Source: Victivallis sp. Marseille-Q1083 (GTDB taxonomy: Bacteria > Verrucomicrobiota > Lentisphaeria > Victivallales > Victivallaceae). Taken from it: a stretch of DNA of 64,000 nucleotides. Positions 52,903 through 62,061 of the stretch are shown here, one piece after another (within the stretch, counting starts at the first letter, position 1; every line of letters begins with the position of its first letter). The stretch lies in assembly GCF_903645315.1 (NCBI RefSeq), contig NZ_CAHJXL010000001.1, positions 1,161,001-1,225,000 on the forward strand, read 5' to 3'. The notes beneath the pieces were generated by a model. That model ran no database searches. It worked only from the letters and a program-made list of their open reading frames with translations, and had not been told where the DNA came from. Position numbers and translations under genes: made by a program.

Positions 52903-53312
52903 TCCCCCCCGCTAAGAAAATTGAAAATTATTTTCCCCCATCTTCCGCCATTTCGGGATCCCCCCAAAACGGTTTTACAACGCCGGCCGGCCGGACCGCC
53001 GGCAGCCTGCTCAGCTTTCGCTGGCAAGAGGATTTCCGGAACAAGAAAAAACGAATTTACATCGTGCGCGGCCTTTTCGACCCGTTACCCGGGAGCCGGG
53101 CAATCGCCGGCTTTCCCAAATACATACGGCAAAACTTAAATGGTGAGAGTACCGGCGACCGTTTCGCCATTCCGGCCGATAATATCGATGCCGAAATCAC
53201 GTTATGTCGCCGGTCAATGATCGGGAATCGCCGGGCGGCTGACGATAAATACCGGAATGCCGGCGTTTCTTGAAGATGGTTTCACTCCGGTGGGACCGTA
53301 GCGGACGCTTTT
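52903..53312. other. Intergenic sequence between nfo and the cluster 2 promoter
   Basis: There is no gene with support in these 410 bases. The part next to the promoter resembles 48146-48180. The nfo stop is close to a plus-strand T-rich stretch without a stable stem. Confidence 0.5.
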
Positions 53313-54164
53313 TTATTTTTTGAGGTTTTCCGCCGCAATCAGGAACTTGATCTCCTCCGGCCATAAATCCGGGTTGATCGTCTCCAGCACCAGCGGAATT
53401 TCATCAATACGCGGGTCCTGCATGATCAACTCGAAAGCCCGCTTGCCCAGCACGCCATGCCCGAGGCTGTCATGCCGGTCCAGGTGACTGCCGAGCTTGC
53501 CCTTGGCATCGTTGAGGTGCATACCGCACAACAACTCAAAGCCGATCAGCCGGTCGAATTCAGCCATGACTTTTTCATATCCGTCTTCGGTGGACAGATC
53601 GTAACCGGCGGCGAAAGCATGGCAGGTGTCCAGACAGACGCCGACCCGTCCGGGCCGGTCGATCAATTCGATCAGGCGGGCCAGCTGTTCGAAAGCGAAA
53701 CCGACATTGGTTCCCTGCCCGGCGGTGTTTTCAATCACCGCCTTGACGCCGTCGACTTCCGCCACGGCAATCCGCACCGATTCGGCGATCCGTTTCAGAC
53801 AATCCTCCAGCGGGATTTCATGCAGGTAGCTCCCCGGATGGAAATTCAGATACAGCAAACCCAACTGCCGGCAACGCTGCATCTCATCGACAAATGCCCG
53901 GCGGGATTGCTCCAATTTTCCGTCATCCGGCTGGCCGAGGTTGATCAAATAGCCATCGTGCGGCAGAATGCTCTGCGGCGAAAAATGATGCAGGCGGCAA
54001 TTCTCCCGGAAAGCGGCGATTGATTCTTCCTTCAACGGCGGCGACTGCCACTGCCGCTGGTTCTTGGTGAACATTGCAAAGCCTCTGGCGCCGATGGCCG
54101 CCGCGTTCAACGGCGCATTCTCGACGCCGCCGGCGATGCTGACATGCGCTCCGACATATTTCAT
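53313..54164 (-). CDS. nfo: Endonuclease IV (AP endonuclease)
   Basis: This zinc enzyme cuts DNA at abasic sites during base excision repair. The 283-residue length is usual. Conserved segments are [68 protein letters not shown] and DRHDSLGHG, covering the metal-binding His, Glu and Asp residues. A fragment of a second copy of its 3' end lies at 48491-48564. Confidence 0.97.
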   Translation of the reverse strand: MKYVGAHVSIAGGVENAPLNAAAIGARGFAMFTKNQRQWQSPPLKEESIAAFRENCRLHHFSPQSILPHDGYLINLGQPDDGKLEQSRRAFVDEMQRCRQLGLLYLNFHPGSYLHEIPLEDCLKRIAESVRIAVAEVDGVKAVIENTAGQGTNVGFAFEQLARLIELIDRPGRVGVCLDTCHAFAAGYDLSTEDGYEKVMAEFDRLIGFELLCGMHLNDAKGKLGSHLDRHDSLGHGVLGKRAFELIMQDPRIDEIPLVLETINPDLWPEEIKFLIAAENLKK

Positions 54165-54287
54165 CTTTCACCTCCACAATCGGTTCAATGTTCTTTTAGC
54201 CGTAATCAATGTATCATCAAATCGCCCGAATGGCAAAGACCCGCGGCCAAAACGAAAGACAAATCACCGAATTCGTTTATTCAATAC

Positions 54288-54316
54288 TTGAAAATTAAAT
54301 TCAATAGGATTATTTT
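54288..54316 (+). promoter_or_regulatory. Promoter for the structured RNA
   Basis: TTGAAA (54288-54293), 17 bases, TATTTT (54311-54316), giving a start near 54323. The region is strongly AT-rich. Confidence 0.5.
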
Positions 54317-54388
54317 TTATTTATGATTGTTGTCATGACGATCAGAGCTGTTTTTTCCGATATCTGAAATTCAGTGTTTTCGACAATG

Positions 54389-54517
54389 TACACGAAACCT
54401 CGCCAGGGTTGTTACAGCACATCCGGTCGAAAAGGAAAAGCCGGCAAGTTTTGTCTAGGACTTGCTGGGCGTTCTCTTTTCGTGGATGTGTGGGTTTTCT
54501 GGCGAGGGCCTCGTGTA
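54389..54517 (+). ncRNA. Rod-shaped structured RNA, 6S RNA candidate
   Basis: The region 54389-54517 folds into one long rod: TACACGA/TCGTGTA, CCTCGCCAG/CTGGCGAGG, an internal loop, CACATCC/GGATGTG, CGAAAAG/CTTTTCG and GCCGGCAAGT/ACTTGC-TGG-GC (one bulged base), with a 10-base end loop. With the promoter at 54288 and the terminator at 54527 the transcript would be about 130-240 bases. Length and an interrupted rod fit 6S RNA, the RNA-polymerase decoy, but I see no decisive family sequence. It does not match SRP RNA (no GGAA loop), tmRNA or RNase P. There is no coding frame with support. Confidence 0.6.
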
Positions 54518-54526
54518 AGACGACAG

Positions 54527-54561
54527 GGAACGCCCTCTTTCCATAAGGAGTGTTCCTTTTT
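54527..54561 (+). terminator. Terminator after the structured RNA
   Basis: GGAAC / GTTCC with an inner TCC / GGA pair is followed by five T. It lies between the RNA and the gene at 54583. Confidence 0.7.
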
Positions 54562-54582
54562 AAACAGGTGAAGGTGCGCCTT

Positions 54583-55008
54583 ATGGAGCTAGAACAGTTC
54601 ATTTTGAAAACCCTGCTGGAGCTGCAGCGCAATTATCCCGGCAAAGTCCAGCTTGTCAGTTACCCGCGTTGCAGCATTGTGGAAGGCAGTACCGTCTTTC
54701 TCATAGAATTGCCTAATTTGCACTGTCCGGCGCTGGAGGTTCGTTTAAGCTGCCAGGGCGGCTTGTGGAAGTTCAGTATGAGCGCGCCGCTGGTCCATCC
54801 CTTCAAAGACCGGCGGCAGCTGCTGGCCCGTCTCGCCCGACAGACCTGGCCGGCCGATGATTATACGCTGGCAATCGGCAGCGGTCTGGAAGTCACGCTG
54901 CAGAGCACTTTCGCCGCCTCGGCGCTGAATTGCGAGCTGCAGCCGGCGATGGTGAACTTCATCGCCGCAGCCGACCGGCTGAACAACTGCCTCAATCAGG
55001 AAAATTGA
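54583..55008 (+). CDS. Hypothetical protein upstream of rpsB
   Basis: This 141-residue protein has no family I recognise. It starts MELEQFILKTLLELQRNYPG, has alternating strands (VQLVSYPRCSIVEGSTVFLI) and a helical C-terminus (MVNFIAAADRLNNCLNQ). No signal peptide or membrane segment. The ATG at 54583 follows AGGTGAAGG. The rpsB promoter lies just after it, so it is probably a separate transcript or reads into rpsB. Confidence 0.75.
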   Translation: MELEQFILKTLLELQRNYPGKVQLVSYPRCSIVEGSTVFLIELPNLHCPALEVRLSCQGGLWKFSMSAPLVHPFKDRRQLLARLARQTWPADDYTLAIGSGLEVTLQSTFAASALNCELQPAMVNFIAAADRLNNCLNQEN

Positions 55009-55028
55009 CGAAAAAAACATTCCGCCGC

Positions 55029-55057
55029 TTGCCGCAACTGCTTTAGCAGGATATATT
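55029..55057 (+). promoter_or_regulatory. Promoter of the rpsB-tsf operon
   Basis: TTGCCG (55029-55034), 17 bases, TATATT (55052-55057). The leader of about 120 bases before rpsB contains GC-rich inverted repeats (CCCGGAGAGCGGG near 55073) and may hold an S2 control element. Confidence 0.6.
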
Positions 55058-55182
55058 ATGTACTTCCTGTCCCCGGAGAGCGGGACGGGCAAGGTTTCAT
55101 TTACAACAACAAAACCAGAAGGTGCCTTCCGGGAAAACGAGAAATCCGGGAAAGGTGCCGCAACCGGAACAAGGAGTCTTTC

Positions 55183-56055
55183 ATGGCTAAAATCACGATC
55201 AAGGACCTGTTGGAAGCGGGCTGTCACTTCGGACACCAGACCAAACGCTGGAATCCGAAAATGAAACATTATGTCTACGGAGCCAAGAACGGTATTTCGA
55301 TCATTGACCTGACCAAAACGATGCATCAGATCAGCGATGCCTGCAATTTCCTGCAGCATGTCGTCATGGACGGCGGCGATATTCTGGTTGTCGGCACCAA
55401 GCGCCAGGCGCAGCAGATTACCCGCGAGATCGCCGAAGCGACCGGAATGTATTACGTCGCCGAACGCTGGATGGGCGGCACGCTGACCAATATCGTCACC
55501 ATTCGCAAGAGCATCAACAAAATGCACGAGCTGGACAAAGTGCTTGAAGGCGACGCCGCCAAATCGATGAAGAAAAAAGAGCTGTCCAAAAGCGCCCGGC
55601 TGGCGGAGCGCCTGCACCGCGACCTCGACGGCATCGCGTCGATGAAGCGTCTGCCGGCGGCGATGATCATCATCGACGTCTGCCATGACAACATCGCTGT
55701 CCGCGAAGCCAACAAACTGAATATCCCGGTCGTCGCCATCGTCGATACCAATGGCGATCCGGAACCGATCAATTATCCGGTCGTCGCCAACGACGACGCG
55801 GTCAAATCGATCAAGATCATCACCGATCTGTTTGTCGACGCGATCAAGGTCGCCAAGGAAGTCTACCAGAAGCGGGTCGTCGAAGAGCGTGCCGCCAAGG
55901 AAGCCGAGAAGAAGAAAGAAGCCGACGAGAAGGCGGAAAAAGCGGCCGCCGAAAAGACGGAACGTCCGGCCCGCCGTCCGCGCCGCAAAGCCGACGACGA
56001 AGCGGCCGCCGAAAAGGAAGCGGCGCAGCCGGTGGTGGAAAGCGCTGCCGAATAA
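55183..56055 (+). CDS. rpsB: 30S ribosomal protein S2
   Basis: S2 sits on the 30S subunit near S1. The 290-residue protein has the family segments LLEAGCHFGHQTKRWNPKM, ILVVGTKRQAQ, RWMGGTLTN, MIIIDVCHDNIAVREA and IPVVAIVDTNGDPE. About 65 C-terminal residues form an extra Lys/Glu/Ala-rich tail, seen in some phyla. AAGGAG precedes the ATG. tsf follows 57 bases later, the common gene pair. Confidence 0.98.
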   Translation: MAKITIKDLLEAGCHFGHQTKRWNPKMKHYVYGAKNGISIIDLTKTMHQISDACNFLQHVVMDGGDILVVGTKRQAQQITREIAEATGMYYVAERWMGGTLTNIVTIRKSINKMHELDKVLEGDAAKSMKKKELSKSARLAERLHRDLDGIASMKRLPAAMIIIDVCHDNIAVREANKLNIPVVAIVDTNGDPEPINYPVVANDDAVKSIKIITDLFVDAIKVAKEVYQKRVVEERAAKEAEKKKEADEKAEKAAAEKTERPARRPRRKADDEAAAEKEAAQPVVESAAE

Positions 56056-56112
56056 TGCCGGCAGGCAAGTCGATTACTGAAATTAACTCTTTGAAGCAAG
56101 GAAGTGAATGCT

Positions 56113-56910
56113 ATGGCGATTACTGCTGAAATGGTGAAAGAACTCCGGGACAAGACCGGCGCCGGAATGATGGATTGCAAGAAAGCGTTGAGCGAAGCCG
56201 GCGGCGATATGGAAAAAGCGGTCGAAGTATTGCGCAAATCCGGCGTGGCCAAGGCGGAGAAGAAATCCGGCCGGGCGACCAAGGAAGGCAAAATCATTAC
56301 CAGGATCACCGGCGGCAAAGGCGCGATGGTTGAAGTGCTGTGCGAAACCGATTTCGTCGCCACCAATGAGAAGTTCATCAACTTCATCAACGGCATTGTC
56401 GAACGGACGCTGGAACTCGACGGCGATGGCTGTGTCACCGAAAAGGCGCAGGCGGCCGAACAGGAAAATATGGTCGCCATGATTGCGACCATCGGTGAAA
56501 ACATGCAGTTGCGCCGGGCGGCCAGGTGGGTCACCAACGGCAAATTGGCCTCTTATTTGCACATGGGCGGCCGGATCGGCGTCATGGTCGATGTCGAAGG
56601 CGAAACCGATGAAGCGTTTCTCAACGACCTGTGCATGCACATCGCGGCCTTCAAGCCGGATTACATCTGTCCGAACTGCATCGATGCCGACGTCATCGCC
56701 AAGGAGCGTGAAATCGCCGCCGCCCAGTTGACCGGCAAACCGGCCAACATCATCGACAAGATCGTCGACGGCAAGCTGAACAAGTGGTACAGCGAAGTCT
56801 GTCTGCTGCGTCAGCCCTGGATCAAGGACGACAAAACCTGCCTTGCCAAATTGAAACCCAATTTGAAGGTCAACCGTTTCCTGCGCTGGGAAGTCGGCGA
56901 GGAACTCTGA
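56113..56910 (+). CDS. tsf: Elongation factor Ts
   Basis: EF-Ts exchanges nucleotide on EF-Tu. The 265-residue protein has the UBA-like N-terminus (AEMVKELRDKTGAGMMDCKK), the conserved EVLCETDFVA, and the coiled region with IVDGKLNKWYSEVCLLRQPW. A CPNC pair near residue 199 is unusual and may bind metal. The ATG at 56113 has AAGGAAG about 9 bases before; an in-frame GTG at 56104 is less likely. Confidence 0.97.
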   Translation: MAITAEMVKELRDKTGAGMMDCKKALSEAGGDMEKAVEVLRKSGVAKAEKKSGRATKEGKIITRITGGKGAMVEVLCETDFVATNEKFINFINGIVERTLELDGDGCVTEKAQAAEQENMVAMIATIGENMQLRRAARWVTNGKLASYLHMGGRIGVMVDVEGETDEAFLNDLCMHIAAFKPDYICPNCIDADVIAKEREIAAAQLTGKPANIIDKIVDGKLNKWYSEVCLLRQPWIKDDKTCLAKLKPNLKVNRFLRWEVGEEL

Positions 56911-57004
56911 GCATTTCCCGTCCCGGGAATGATTCATCAAGCAGAAGTCGGGCAACTGTCTTCTGCTTTTCTTTTTTAATTGAACCGACAAGGAAAATGC
57001 TTCA

Positions 57005-57382
57005 ATGACTTTCGAAGAACTTTACCGGATCGCCCGAACGACATTGCGGCCGCGTCAATTGTCGAGAAGCAGCAGCGCCGGTTCCGTCGCGGCGGCGCTG
57101 CTGGCCGGGGACGGCAACGTCTATACCGGTGTCTGCATCGACACTCCCTGTTCGATGGGCTTCTGTGCCGAGCACGCCGCAATTGCCGCCATGGTCACCG
57201 CCGGCGAAAGCCGGATCGTCAGGCTATGCGCGGTCATGGAGGATGGAACGCCGGGGGCGCCGTGCGGCCGCTGCCGGGAGTTCATCTGCCAGATCGACGA
57301 TGAAAATTTCCGCTGTGAAGTCCTGTTGCCGGACTGGACGACGATTACCGTCGATGAACTGCTGCCGCGGCGCTGGAACTGA
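57005..57382 (+). CDS. Cytidine deaminase-like protein
   Basis: This zinc-dependent deaminase of the cytidine deaminase superfamily has 125 residues. Zinc and catalytic motifs are intact: [10 protein letters not shown] (Cys and Glu) and PCGRCREFI (two Cys). [12 protein letters not shown] precedes. It is as close to the blasticidin-S-deaminase-like branch as to Cdd, so the substrate is open. It follows tsf after 94 bases and probably has its own signals. Confidence 0.88.
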   Translation: MTFEELYRIARTTLRPRQLSRSSSAGSVAAALLAGDGNVYTGVCIDTPCSMGFCAEHAAIAAMVTAGESRIVRLCAVMEDGTPGAPCGRCREFICQIDDENFRCEVLLPDWTTITVDELLPRRWN

Positions 57383-57481
57383 AAAACCGCCGCCGGCAAC
57401 CGACTTTTTCCGGAAAAAACTGGCTTTTTGCCCGTCGCGGCGGTATATTATTACTTAACTTGTGATTCAGGAACTTATGGC

Positions 57482-57745
57482 ATGAAAACTTTTGATGAGT
57501 TATTTGTTGAATTGAAGAACAAAGCGGCGGCGGCCGACCCGAATTCCGGTACCGTGAAGGAATTGGCCAAAGGCAAACATTTCATCGGCAAAAAAGTGGT
57601 GGAAGAAGCCGGTGAAGTGTGGATGGCGGCGGAATACGAAGGACGCGAAAAAACGGCGGAGGAAATTTCCCAGTTGCTCTACCATCTGCAGGTGATGATG
57701 ATCGCCAACGAGCTGGAATTGGAAGACGTCTATCGCTATCTCTAA
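57482..57745 (+). CDS. hisE: Phosphoribosyl-ATP pyrophosphohydrolase
   Basis: HisE removes pyrophosphate from phosphoribosyl-ATP, step two of histidine synthesis. The protein is 87 residues with the all-alpha MazG-like motifs [13 protein letters not shown] and [14 protein letters not shown]. It is a free-standing HisE, not fused to HisI. It lies 44 bases before hisG. Confidence 0.95.
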   Translation: MKTFDELFVELKNKAAAADPNSGTVKELAKGKHFIGKKVVEEAGEVWMAAEYEGREKTAEEISQLLYHLQVMMIANELELEDVYRYL

Positions 57746-57789
57746 ACATGCCCCGGCGTCAGCCTGCCGGGCGGAAAGGATTTTTTATT

Positions 57790-58641
57790 ATGCTCCAACT
57801 GGCGATTCCCAACAAAGGCGCGCTGTCGGAAGATGCGGTGCTGCTGTTGAAAGAAGCAGGTTATAAATGTACCCGTTACGGCCGGGAATTGATCGTCTCC
57901 GACCGTGCCAATGAAATCGACTTCGTCTTTTTACGGCCGCGCGACATCGCCATTTACGTCGGCAACGGCATTCTGCCGCTCGGCATCACCGGGCGCGATC
58001 TGGCGATCGACAGCAATGCCGAGGTGGCCGAATTACAGGCGTTGAACTTCGGCAAATCGTCCTTCCGCTATGCGATTCCCCAGGAAAAAGAACTCCGGCC
58101 GGAAGAGTTCGGCGCGCTGCGGATCGCCACATCCTACGCCGAAGTGGTCCGCAAGGATCTCGCCAGACGCGGCATCCGGAATCCGACGATCGTCAAGCTG
58201 GACGGCGCAGTGGAAATCTCCGTTCAACTCGGCGTCGCCGACGTCATCGCCGATGTCGTCGAATCTGGACGGACGCTGCAGGAAGCCGGTTTGAAAGTGG
58301 TCGGTGAACCGCTGCTGCAGTCGGAAGCCATCCTGATCGGCCGCAACCGGAACGTGGCGGAACAGCCGGAAGTCAGGCGGCTGCTGGCCAGGCTGCGCGG
58401 CATCCTGCTGGCCAGGACTTACGCGATGGTCGAATACGACATTCCGCGCCAGCAGTTGGAAGCCGCCTGCGCGATCACGCCCGGCATCGAATCGCCGACT
58501 ATTTCGCCGTTGAGCAATCCGGACTGGGTCGCCGTCAAAGCGATGATTCTGCAGCGGGAAGTCAATCACATCATGGATGAGCTTTACGACATCGGCGCCC
58601 GCGGCATCATCGTCAACGACATCCGCTCCTGCCGGATTTGA
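57790..58641 (+). CDS. hisG: ATP phosphoribosyltransferase, long form
   Basis: HisG joins ATP and PRPP, the first step of histidine synthesis. The 283 residues include the catalytic part (LAIPNKGALSEDA, IATSYAEVVRKDLARRGI, GVADVIADVVESGRTL) and a C-terminal regulatory domain ending in ARGIIVNDIRSCRI. The long form normally responds to histidine without HisZ. The start at 57790 has AAAGGA upstream. kdsD follows after 17 bases. Confidence 0.95.
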   Translation: MLQLAIPNKGALSEDAVLLLKEAGYKCTRYGRELIVSDRANEIDFVFLRPRDIAIYVGNGILPLGITGRDLAIDSNAEVAELQALNFGKSSFRYAIPQEKELRPEEFGALRIATSYAEVVRKDLARRGIRNPTIVKLDGAVEISVQLGVADVIADVVESGRTLQEAGLKVVGEPLLQSEAILIGRNRNVAEQPEVRRLLARLRGILLARTYAMVEYDIPRQQLEAACAITPGIESPTISPLSNPDWVAVKAMILQREVNHIMDELYDIGARGIIVNDIRSCRI

Positions 58642-58658
58642 ACCGGGGGGAAACGGCG

Positions 58659-59633
58659 ATGAGTAAAGTTCTGGATCGGGCCCGCGAGGTTTTCGATATT
58701 GAAATCACCGGCCTGGAAACGGTCAAAGCCAATCTCGGCGATTCGTTCGAACAACTGGTCGCCAAGTGCTACGCCACGCTCGAACAGGGCGGCAAACTGG
58801 TGGTTACCGGCGTCGGCAAAAGCGGCTACATCGGCAAAAAAATGGCGGCAACCCTGGCCAGTCTGGGTTCGCCGTCGGTTTTCATGCATCCGGTCGAAGC
58901 GCTGCACGGCGATCTCGGCATCATGCAGCGGCACGATCTGCTGATCGCACTCAGCTACAGCGGCGAAACCGAAGAGCTGCTCAATGTGCTGGTACCGGCC
59001 AAACGGCTGGGAATCGAGCTGGTGGCGATTACCGGATTTGCCACTTCCCGGCTGGCCAAAATGAGCGAATTGACCGTCGAAATGGCGGTTCCGCAGGAGG
59101 CCTGTCCCTTCAATCTGGCTCCGACGACGACGACGACGGCACTGCTGGCGCTCGGCGACGCGCTGGCGCTGGTGCTGCTGCAGGAACGCGGCTTCACCAA
59201 AGCCGATTACGGCCGGCTGCACCCCGGCGGCGCCATCGGCCGGGCGGTGACGATGCGCACTGCCGATATCATGCGTACCGGCGAGCGCTTTGCCGTCGTC
59301 AAACCGGGCAGCAAAGTGCGGGAAGCACTGCTGGCGATGAGTTCCGCCCGCTGCGGCTGCGCGATCATCGCCGATGACGACGGCACCCTGCAGGGCATTT
59401 TCACCGATGGCGATTTTCGCCGGGCGGCGGAGAAGGACCTGGCCGTTTTGACCCGGACGATGGCGGAAGTGATGACACCCAAACCATTCCACGTCCGGCA
59501 GGATGCCCTGGCCGTCGAAGCGGTGAAAATGGTCGAAGACCGTCATATCAATGCGATCGTCGTCGTCGACGACGCCCAAAAGGTGGTCGGCCTGATCGAT
59601 ATCCAGGATTTACCCGGCTTGAAACTGTTGTAA
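58659..59633 (+). CDS. kdsD: D-arabinose 5-phosphate isomerase
   Basis: This KpsF/GutQ-family enzyme converts ribulose-5-phosphate to arabinose-5-phosphate for Kdo synthesis in lipopolysaccharide. The 324 residues comprise an SIS domain (VVTGVGKSGYIGKKMAATLAS, ALSYSGETEELLN, GRLHPGGAIGRAV) and two CBS domains (from about 205). The TTTTTALLALGDALA segment is typical. Presence of Kdo synthesis implies a Gram-negative envelope. The ATG at 58659 has GGGGGGAAA upstream. Confidence 0.95.
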   Translation: MSKVLDRAREVFDIEITGLETVKANLGDSFEQLVAKCYATLEQGGKLVVTGVGKSGYIGKKMAATLASLGSPSVFMHPVEALHGDLGIMQRHDLLIALSYSGETEELLNVLVPAKRLGIELVAITGFATSRLAKMSELTVEMAVPQEACPFNLAPTTTTTALLALGDALALVLLQERGFTKADYGRLHPGGAIGRAVTMRTADIMRTGERFAVVKPGSKVREALLAMSSARCGCAIIADDDGTLQGIFTDGDFRRAAEKDLAVLTRTMAEVMTPKPFHVRQDALAVEAVKMVEDRHINAIVVVDDAQKVVGLIDIQDLPGLKLL

Positions 59634-59656
59634 AAAATCAGATCCGGAGGAAAACG

Positions 59657-61483
59657 ATGGCGGCGGCACCAACTCTATGGCAGAAATTCGTGACCGGTTA
59701 TCTGGCGGTTCTGACGCTGCTGATGCCGCTGAAATTCGGTTCACTGGTCGGGTTGCCGCAGGCGCCGGGCTACTATCCGGCGGAGTGGTTCCCCTGGTTG
59801 ATCATCACCTGGCCGGTGATGCTGTTCCCGATGCTGGCGGCCGGCGGCCTGGCGCTGTCGGTGGCGGCGTTTCCGTACCGTTTCGCCTGGCACGCCCCGT
59901 TGAGCAAATCGCTGTTCTGGTGGCTGGCGGCGTTTCTCTCTGCATTTCTGGGCCTGATTGGAGCCTCCACCGCCGATTACGGCTGGATTGAGCTGGTTCA
60001 CCTGGGAGGGCTGGCCGCCTATGCGCTGAGCGTCTGCCGGCTGCTGATCGCATTGCCGTCGACGGCAACGTTTTTATTGTACACGGCGGCGGTCGGTTCG
60101 TTGCTGAGCGTCCTGAGCGGTGCGGAACAATTTTTCTTCGGCTTCGACCGTCAGGCGGAATATCTGGAACAGCAATTGGCTGCCGGCGCCCGGATCGCGG
60201 CGGATCTTCAGGTCAAAATGCTGGATCGGCGCATCTACGGCAACTTCACGGTCTGCAACACGCTGGCCGGTTACCTGCTGCTGACCGGGCCGCTGCTGTG
60301 GTGGGCCACCTGGCGCTTTTTCCGCCGCTTTGATCCGCCGAAAGTGACGTTGGGCATTTTCATGCCGATCGTCACGGCGCTGCTGCTGCTATGTTACTTC
60401 GGCACCAAAAGCCGCGCCTCATTTCTGGCACTGCTGATCACCCTGGTGCTCGGCGCCGTCCTGTTTTCACGCCGGCAAGTCGTCCGTTACGGCGCAATAC
60501 TGCTGACGATCGCGACAGTGCTCGGCGGCGCGTGGTACATCCACCACTACGGACGCGGTTTCGACTCCATGCTGGTGCGTTTCGATTACTCGATTCAAGC
60601 CTTCAAAATGATGTGCCGGCAGCCGTTGACCGGCACCGGCTGGGGAGATTTCTTCTACGACTACATGGCCGGCAAACTCATCGAGTCCGACGAAGCGCCG
60701 CATACGCCGCATAATTTGATCATGGCGTTCGGCAGCCAATGCGGACTTCTGAGTTTCCTGGCCGTTCTCGGCGCCGTTCTCTATCCATTGCTCAAGGGGG
60801 CAATCGAGCTGAAACGCCGTCAAAAAGCCGGCAGGCTGCCGTTTCTGCCGGCAGCATTGTGGTTCGGCTTGGTCGCCTTCTATTTCCACGCGTTGGTCGA
60901 CACCCATCTGCAAATTCCCGGCCTGATGGGGACCGTACTGCTGTTGAACTTTTATTTGATGTGGCTGCTGCAACCGGAAGAAAACGTTCCGATACCGGCT
61001 CTTTCTCTACGAATATCCGCTAATGTATTACTGCTGTTGACGGCGGCGGTCGTTTTCGGCGGCGGCTGGCGGCTGTTGCGGGCGGATTTCCGGATGAGCC
61101 GGCTGGATGAACTCTGTCAGGCGGACAGCCAGGGCGGCTCCGCCCACCGCTTCGTCACCGCCGCGGAAATCAAAGCGGCGGCCGGGCGGGCCGTCGAAGC
61201 GCAACCCGGCTCCCCCTTCCCGTATCTGGCGGCGGCGGATTATTTCGTGAAGCGCCGTCAACTGTCCGAAGCGAAAGAATACTTCGAGAAAGCGCTGCCG
61301 TTGTCGCCGGAGCGGGCCGCCACCTACCAGCGGCTGGCCTTCATAGCCCTCGAACAACGGCGTTACGACGAAGCCGAGGCGCTGGCGTCCGAGGCCATCC
61401 GGCGCTTTCCGCACAAAGAAGAATATCACCAATTGCTCGACGAGATCAGGACCAGAAAATCAAAAAGCCCGGTTCAGGACTAA
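59657..61483 (+). CDS. O-antigen ligase-like membrane protein with C-terminal TPR
   Basis: This 608-residue protein has about 11 membrane segments. The Wzy_C/WaaL-type region is near residues 240-375: LLCYFGTKSRASFLALLIT, a periplasmic loop with MCRQPLTGTGWGDFFYDY and EAPHTPHNLIMAFGSQCG, which supplies the conserved Arg and His. A TPR-like helical tail follows (about 530-600, AKEYFEKALPLSPERAATY). It could be an O-antigen ligase, a polymerase or a protein-glycosylating enzyme; TPR tails are known in this group. It lies 23 bases after kdsD, consistent with an envelope-polysaccharide role. Confidence 0.88.
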   Translation: MAAAPTLWQKFVTGYLAVLTLLMPLKFGSLVGLPQAPGYYPAEWFPWLIITWPVMLFPMLAAGGLALSVAAFPYRFAWHAPLSKSLFWWLAAFLSAFLGLIGASTADYGWIELVHLGGLAAYALSVCRLLIALPSTATFLLYTAAVGSLLSVLSGAEQFFFGFDRQAEYLEQQLAAGARIAADLQVKMLDRRIYGNFTVCNTLAGYLLLTGPLLWWATWRFFRRFDPPKVTLGIFMPIVTALLLLCYFGTKSRASFLALLITLVLGAVLFSRRQVVRYGAILLTIATVLGGAWYIHHYGRGFDSMLVRFDYSIQAFKMMCRQPLTGTGWGDFFYDYMAGKLIESDEAPHTPHNLIMAFGSQCGLLSFLAVLGAVLYPLLKGAIELKRRQKAGRLPFLPAALWFGLVAFYFHALVDTHLQIPGLMGTVLLLNFYLMWLLQPEENVPIPALSLRISANVLLLLTAAVVFGGGWRLLRADFRMSRLDELCQADSQGGSAHRFVTAAEIKAAAGRAVEAQPGSPFPYLAAADYFVKRRQLSEAKEYFEKALPLSPERAATYQRLAFIALEQRRYDEAEALASEAIRRFPHKEEYHQLLDEIRTRKSKSPVQD

Positions 61484-61771
61484 TTCCACCGGGTGCGCGG
61501 AGCAATATAAGTCAAGTGCCGTCGTTGCTTTGGATCTCCGGCGGCATTTCAACTGCAAGCGCTTGGGCTCACAGCATCCGGATGCCGCAATTACTTTCCA
61601 TCTTCTCGGCATTTTACGAGATCACCGCCAACATTTGACGAAAACAGTCGGGCCGGAAACGCTTATTTTTCCTCCCGTGCCTCCCGTAAGATAATGCACC
61701 GTCTTTCAAAAAGCGTCCGCTAGCCGTCTGTCGTGTGGCGTCCAGTTTTTTTTGGGGGGATGTCGAAACAA
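61484..61771. other. Intergenic region without a recognised feature
   Basis: I see no gene here between the convergent ligase gene and the rRNA operon. There is a weak CCCGG / CCGGG pair near 61470-61490 but no T run. Confidence 0.5.
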
Positions 61772-61822
61772 AAAGACCCCCTTATGCATGCCGGGTGCGA
61801 CCGTAATGCCAAAGGGGGTAAG
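61772..61822 (-). terminator. Terminator of the rRNA operon
   Basis: On the minus strand ACCCCCTT / AAGGGGGT closes a long loop and is followed by TCTTTTT, just past the 5S gene. Confidence 0.85.
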
Positions 61823-61832
61823 ATAAAGATCC

Positions 61833-61943
61833 GGCGTCGTGCTACTCTCCCACACTCGTATGTGCAGTACCATCGCCGCAGAAGCCCTTAACTACCGTGT
61901 TCGGGAAGGGAACGTGTGTTTCAACTTCGCTATGGGCGCCGGA
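61833..61943 (-). rRNA. rrf: 5S ribosomal RNA
   Basis: The minus strand starts CCGGCGCCCATAGCG, contains CCGAACACGGTAGTTAAG and GCGGCGATGGTACTGC, and ends with the complement of its start (CGCCGG). It is about 110 bases with the normal closing stem, in 23S-5S order. Confidence 0.95.
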
Positions 61944-62061
61944 ATAAAAAATCAATTTAAGAAGAGTCTGAATGAAGCGAGCAACTCATATAAACAACTG
62001 AGTCTTGCAACTTTTTCGGCATAGCTCCCCTTTTTTTTGAAAGGGAAACGATGAAGAAAAA

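Noticed and set aside
54342-54632. Open frames across the structured RNA region
   Set aside because: No ribosome site or family, and the sequence is explained by long complementary helices.
53290-61720. Shared 14-base string AAAAAGCGTCCGCT near 53300 (minus strand) and 61705 (plus strand) as a possible attachment site
   Set aside because: Too short, no other sign of an integrated element between the two places, and the genes between are housekeeping.
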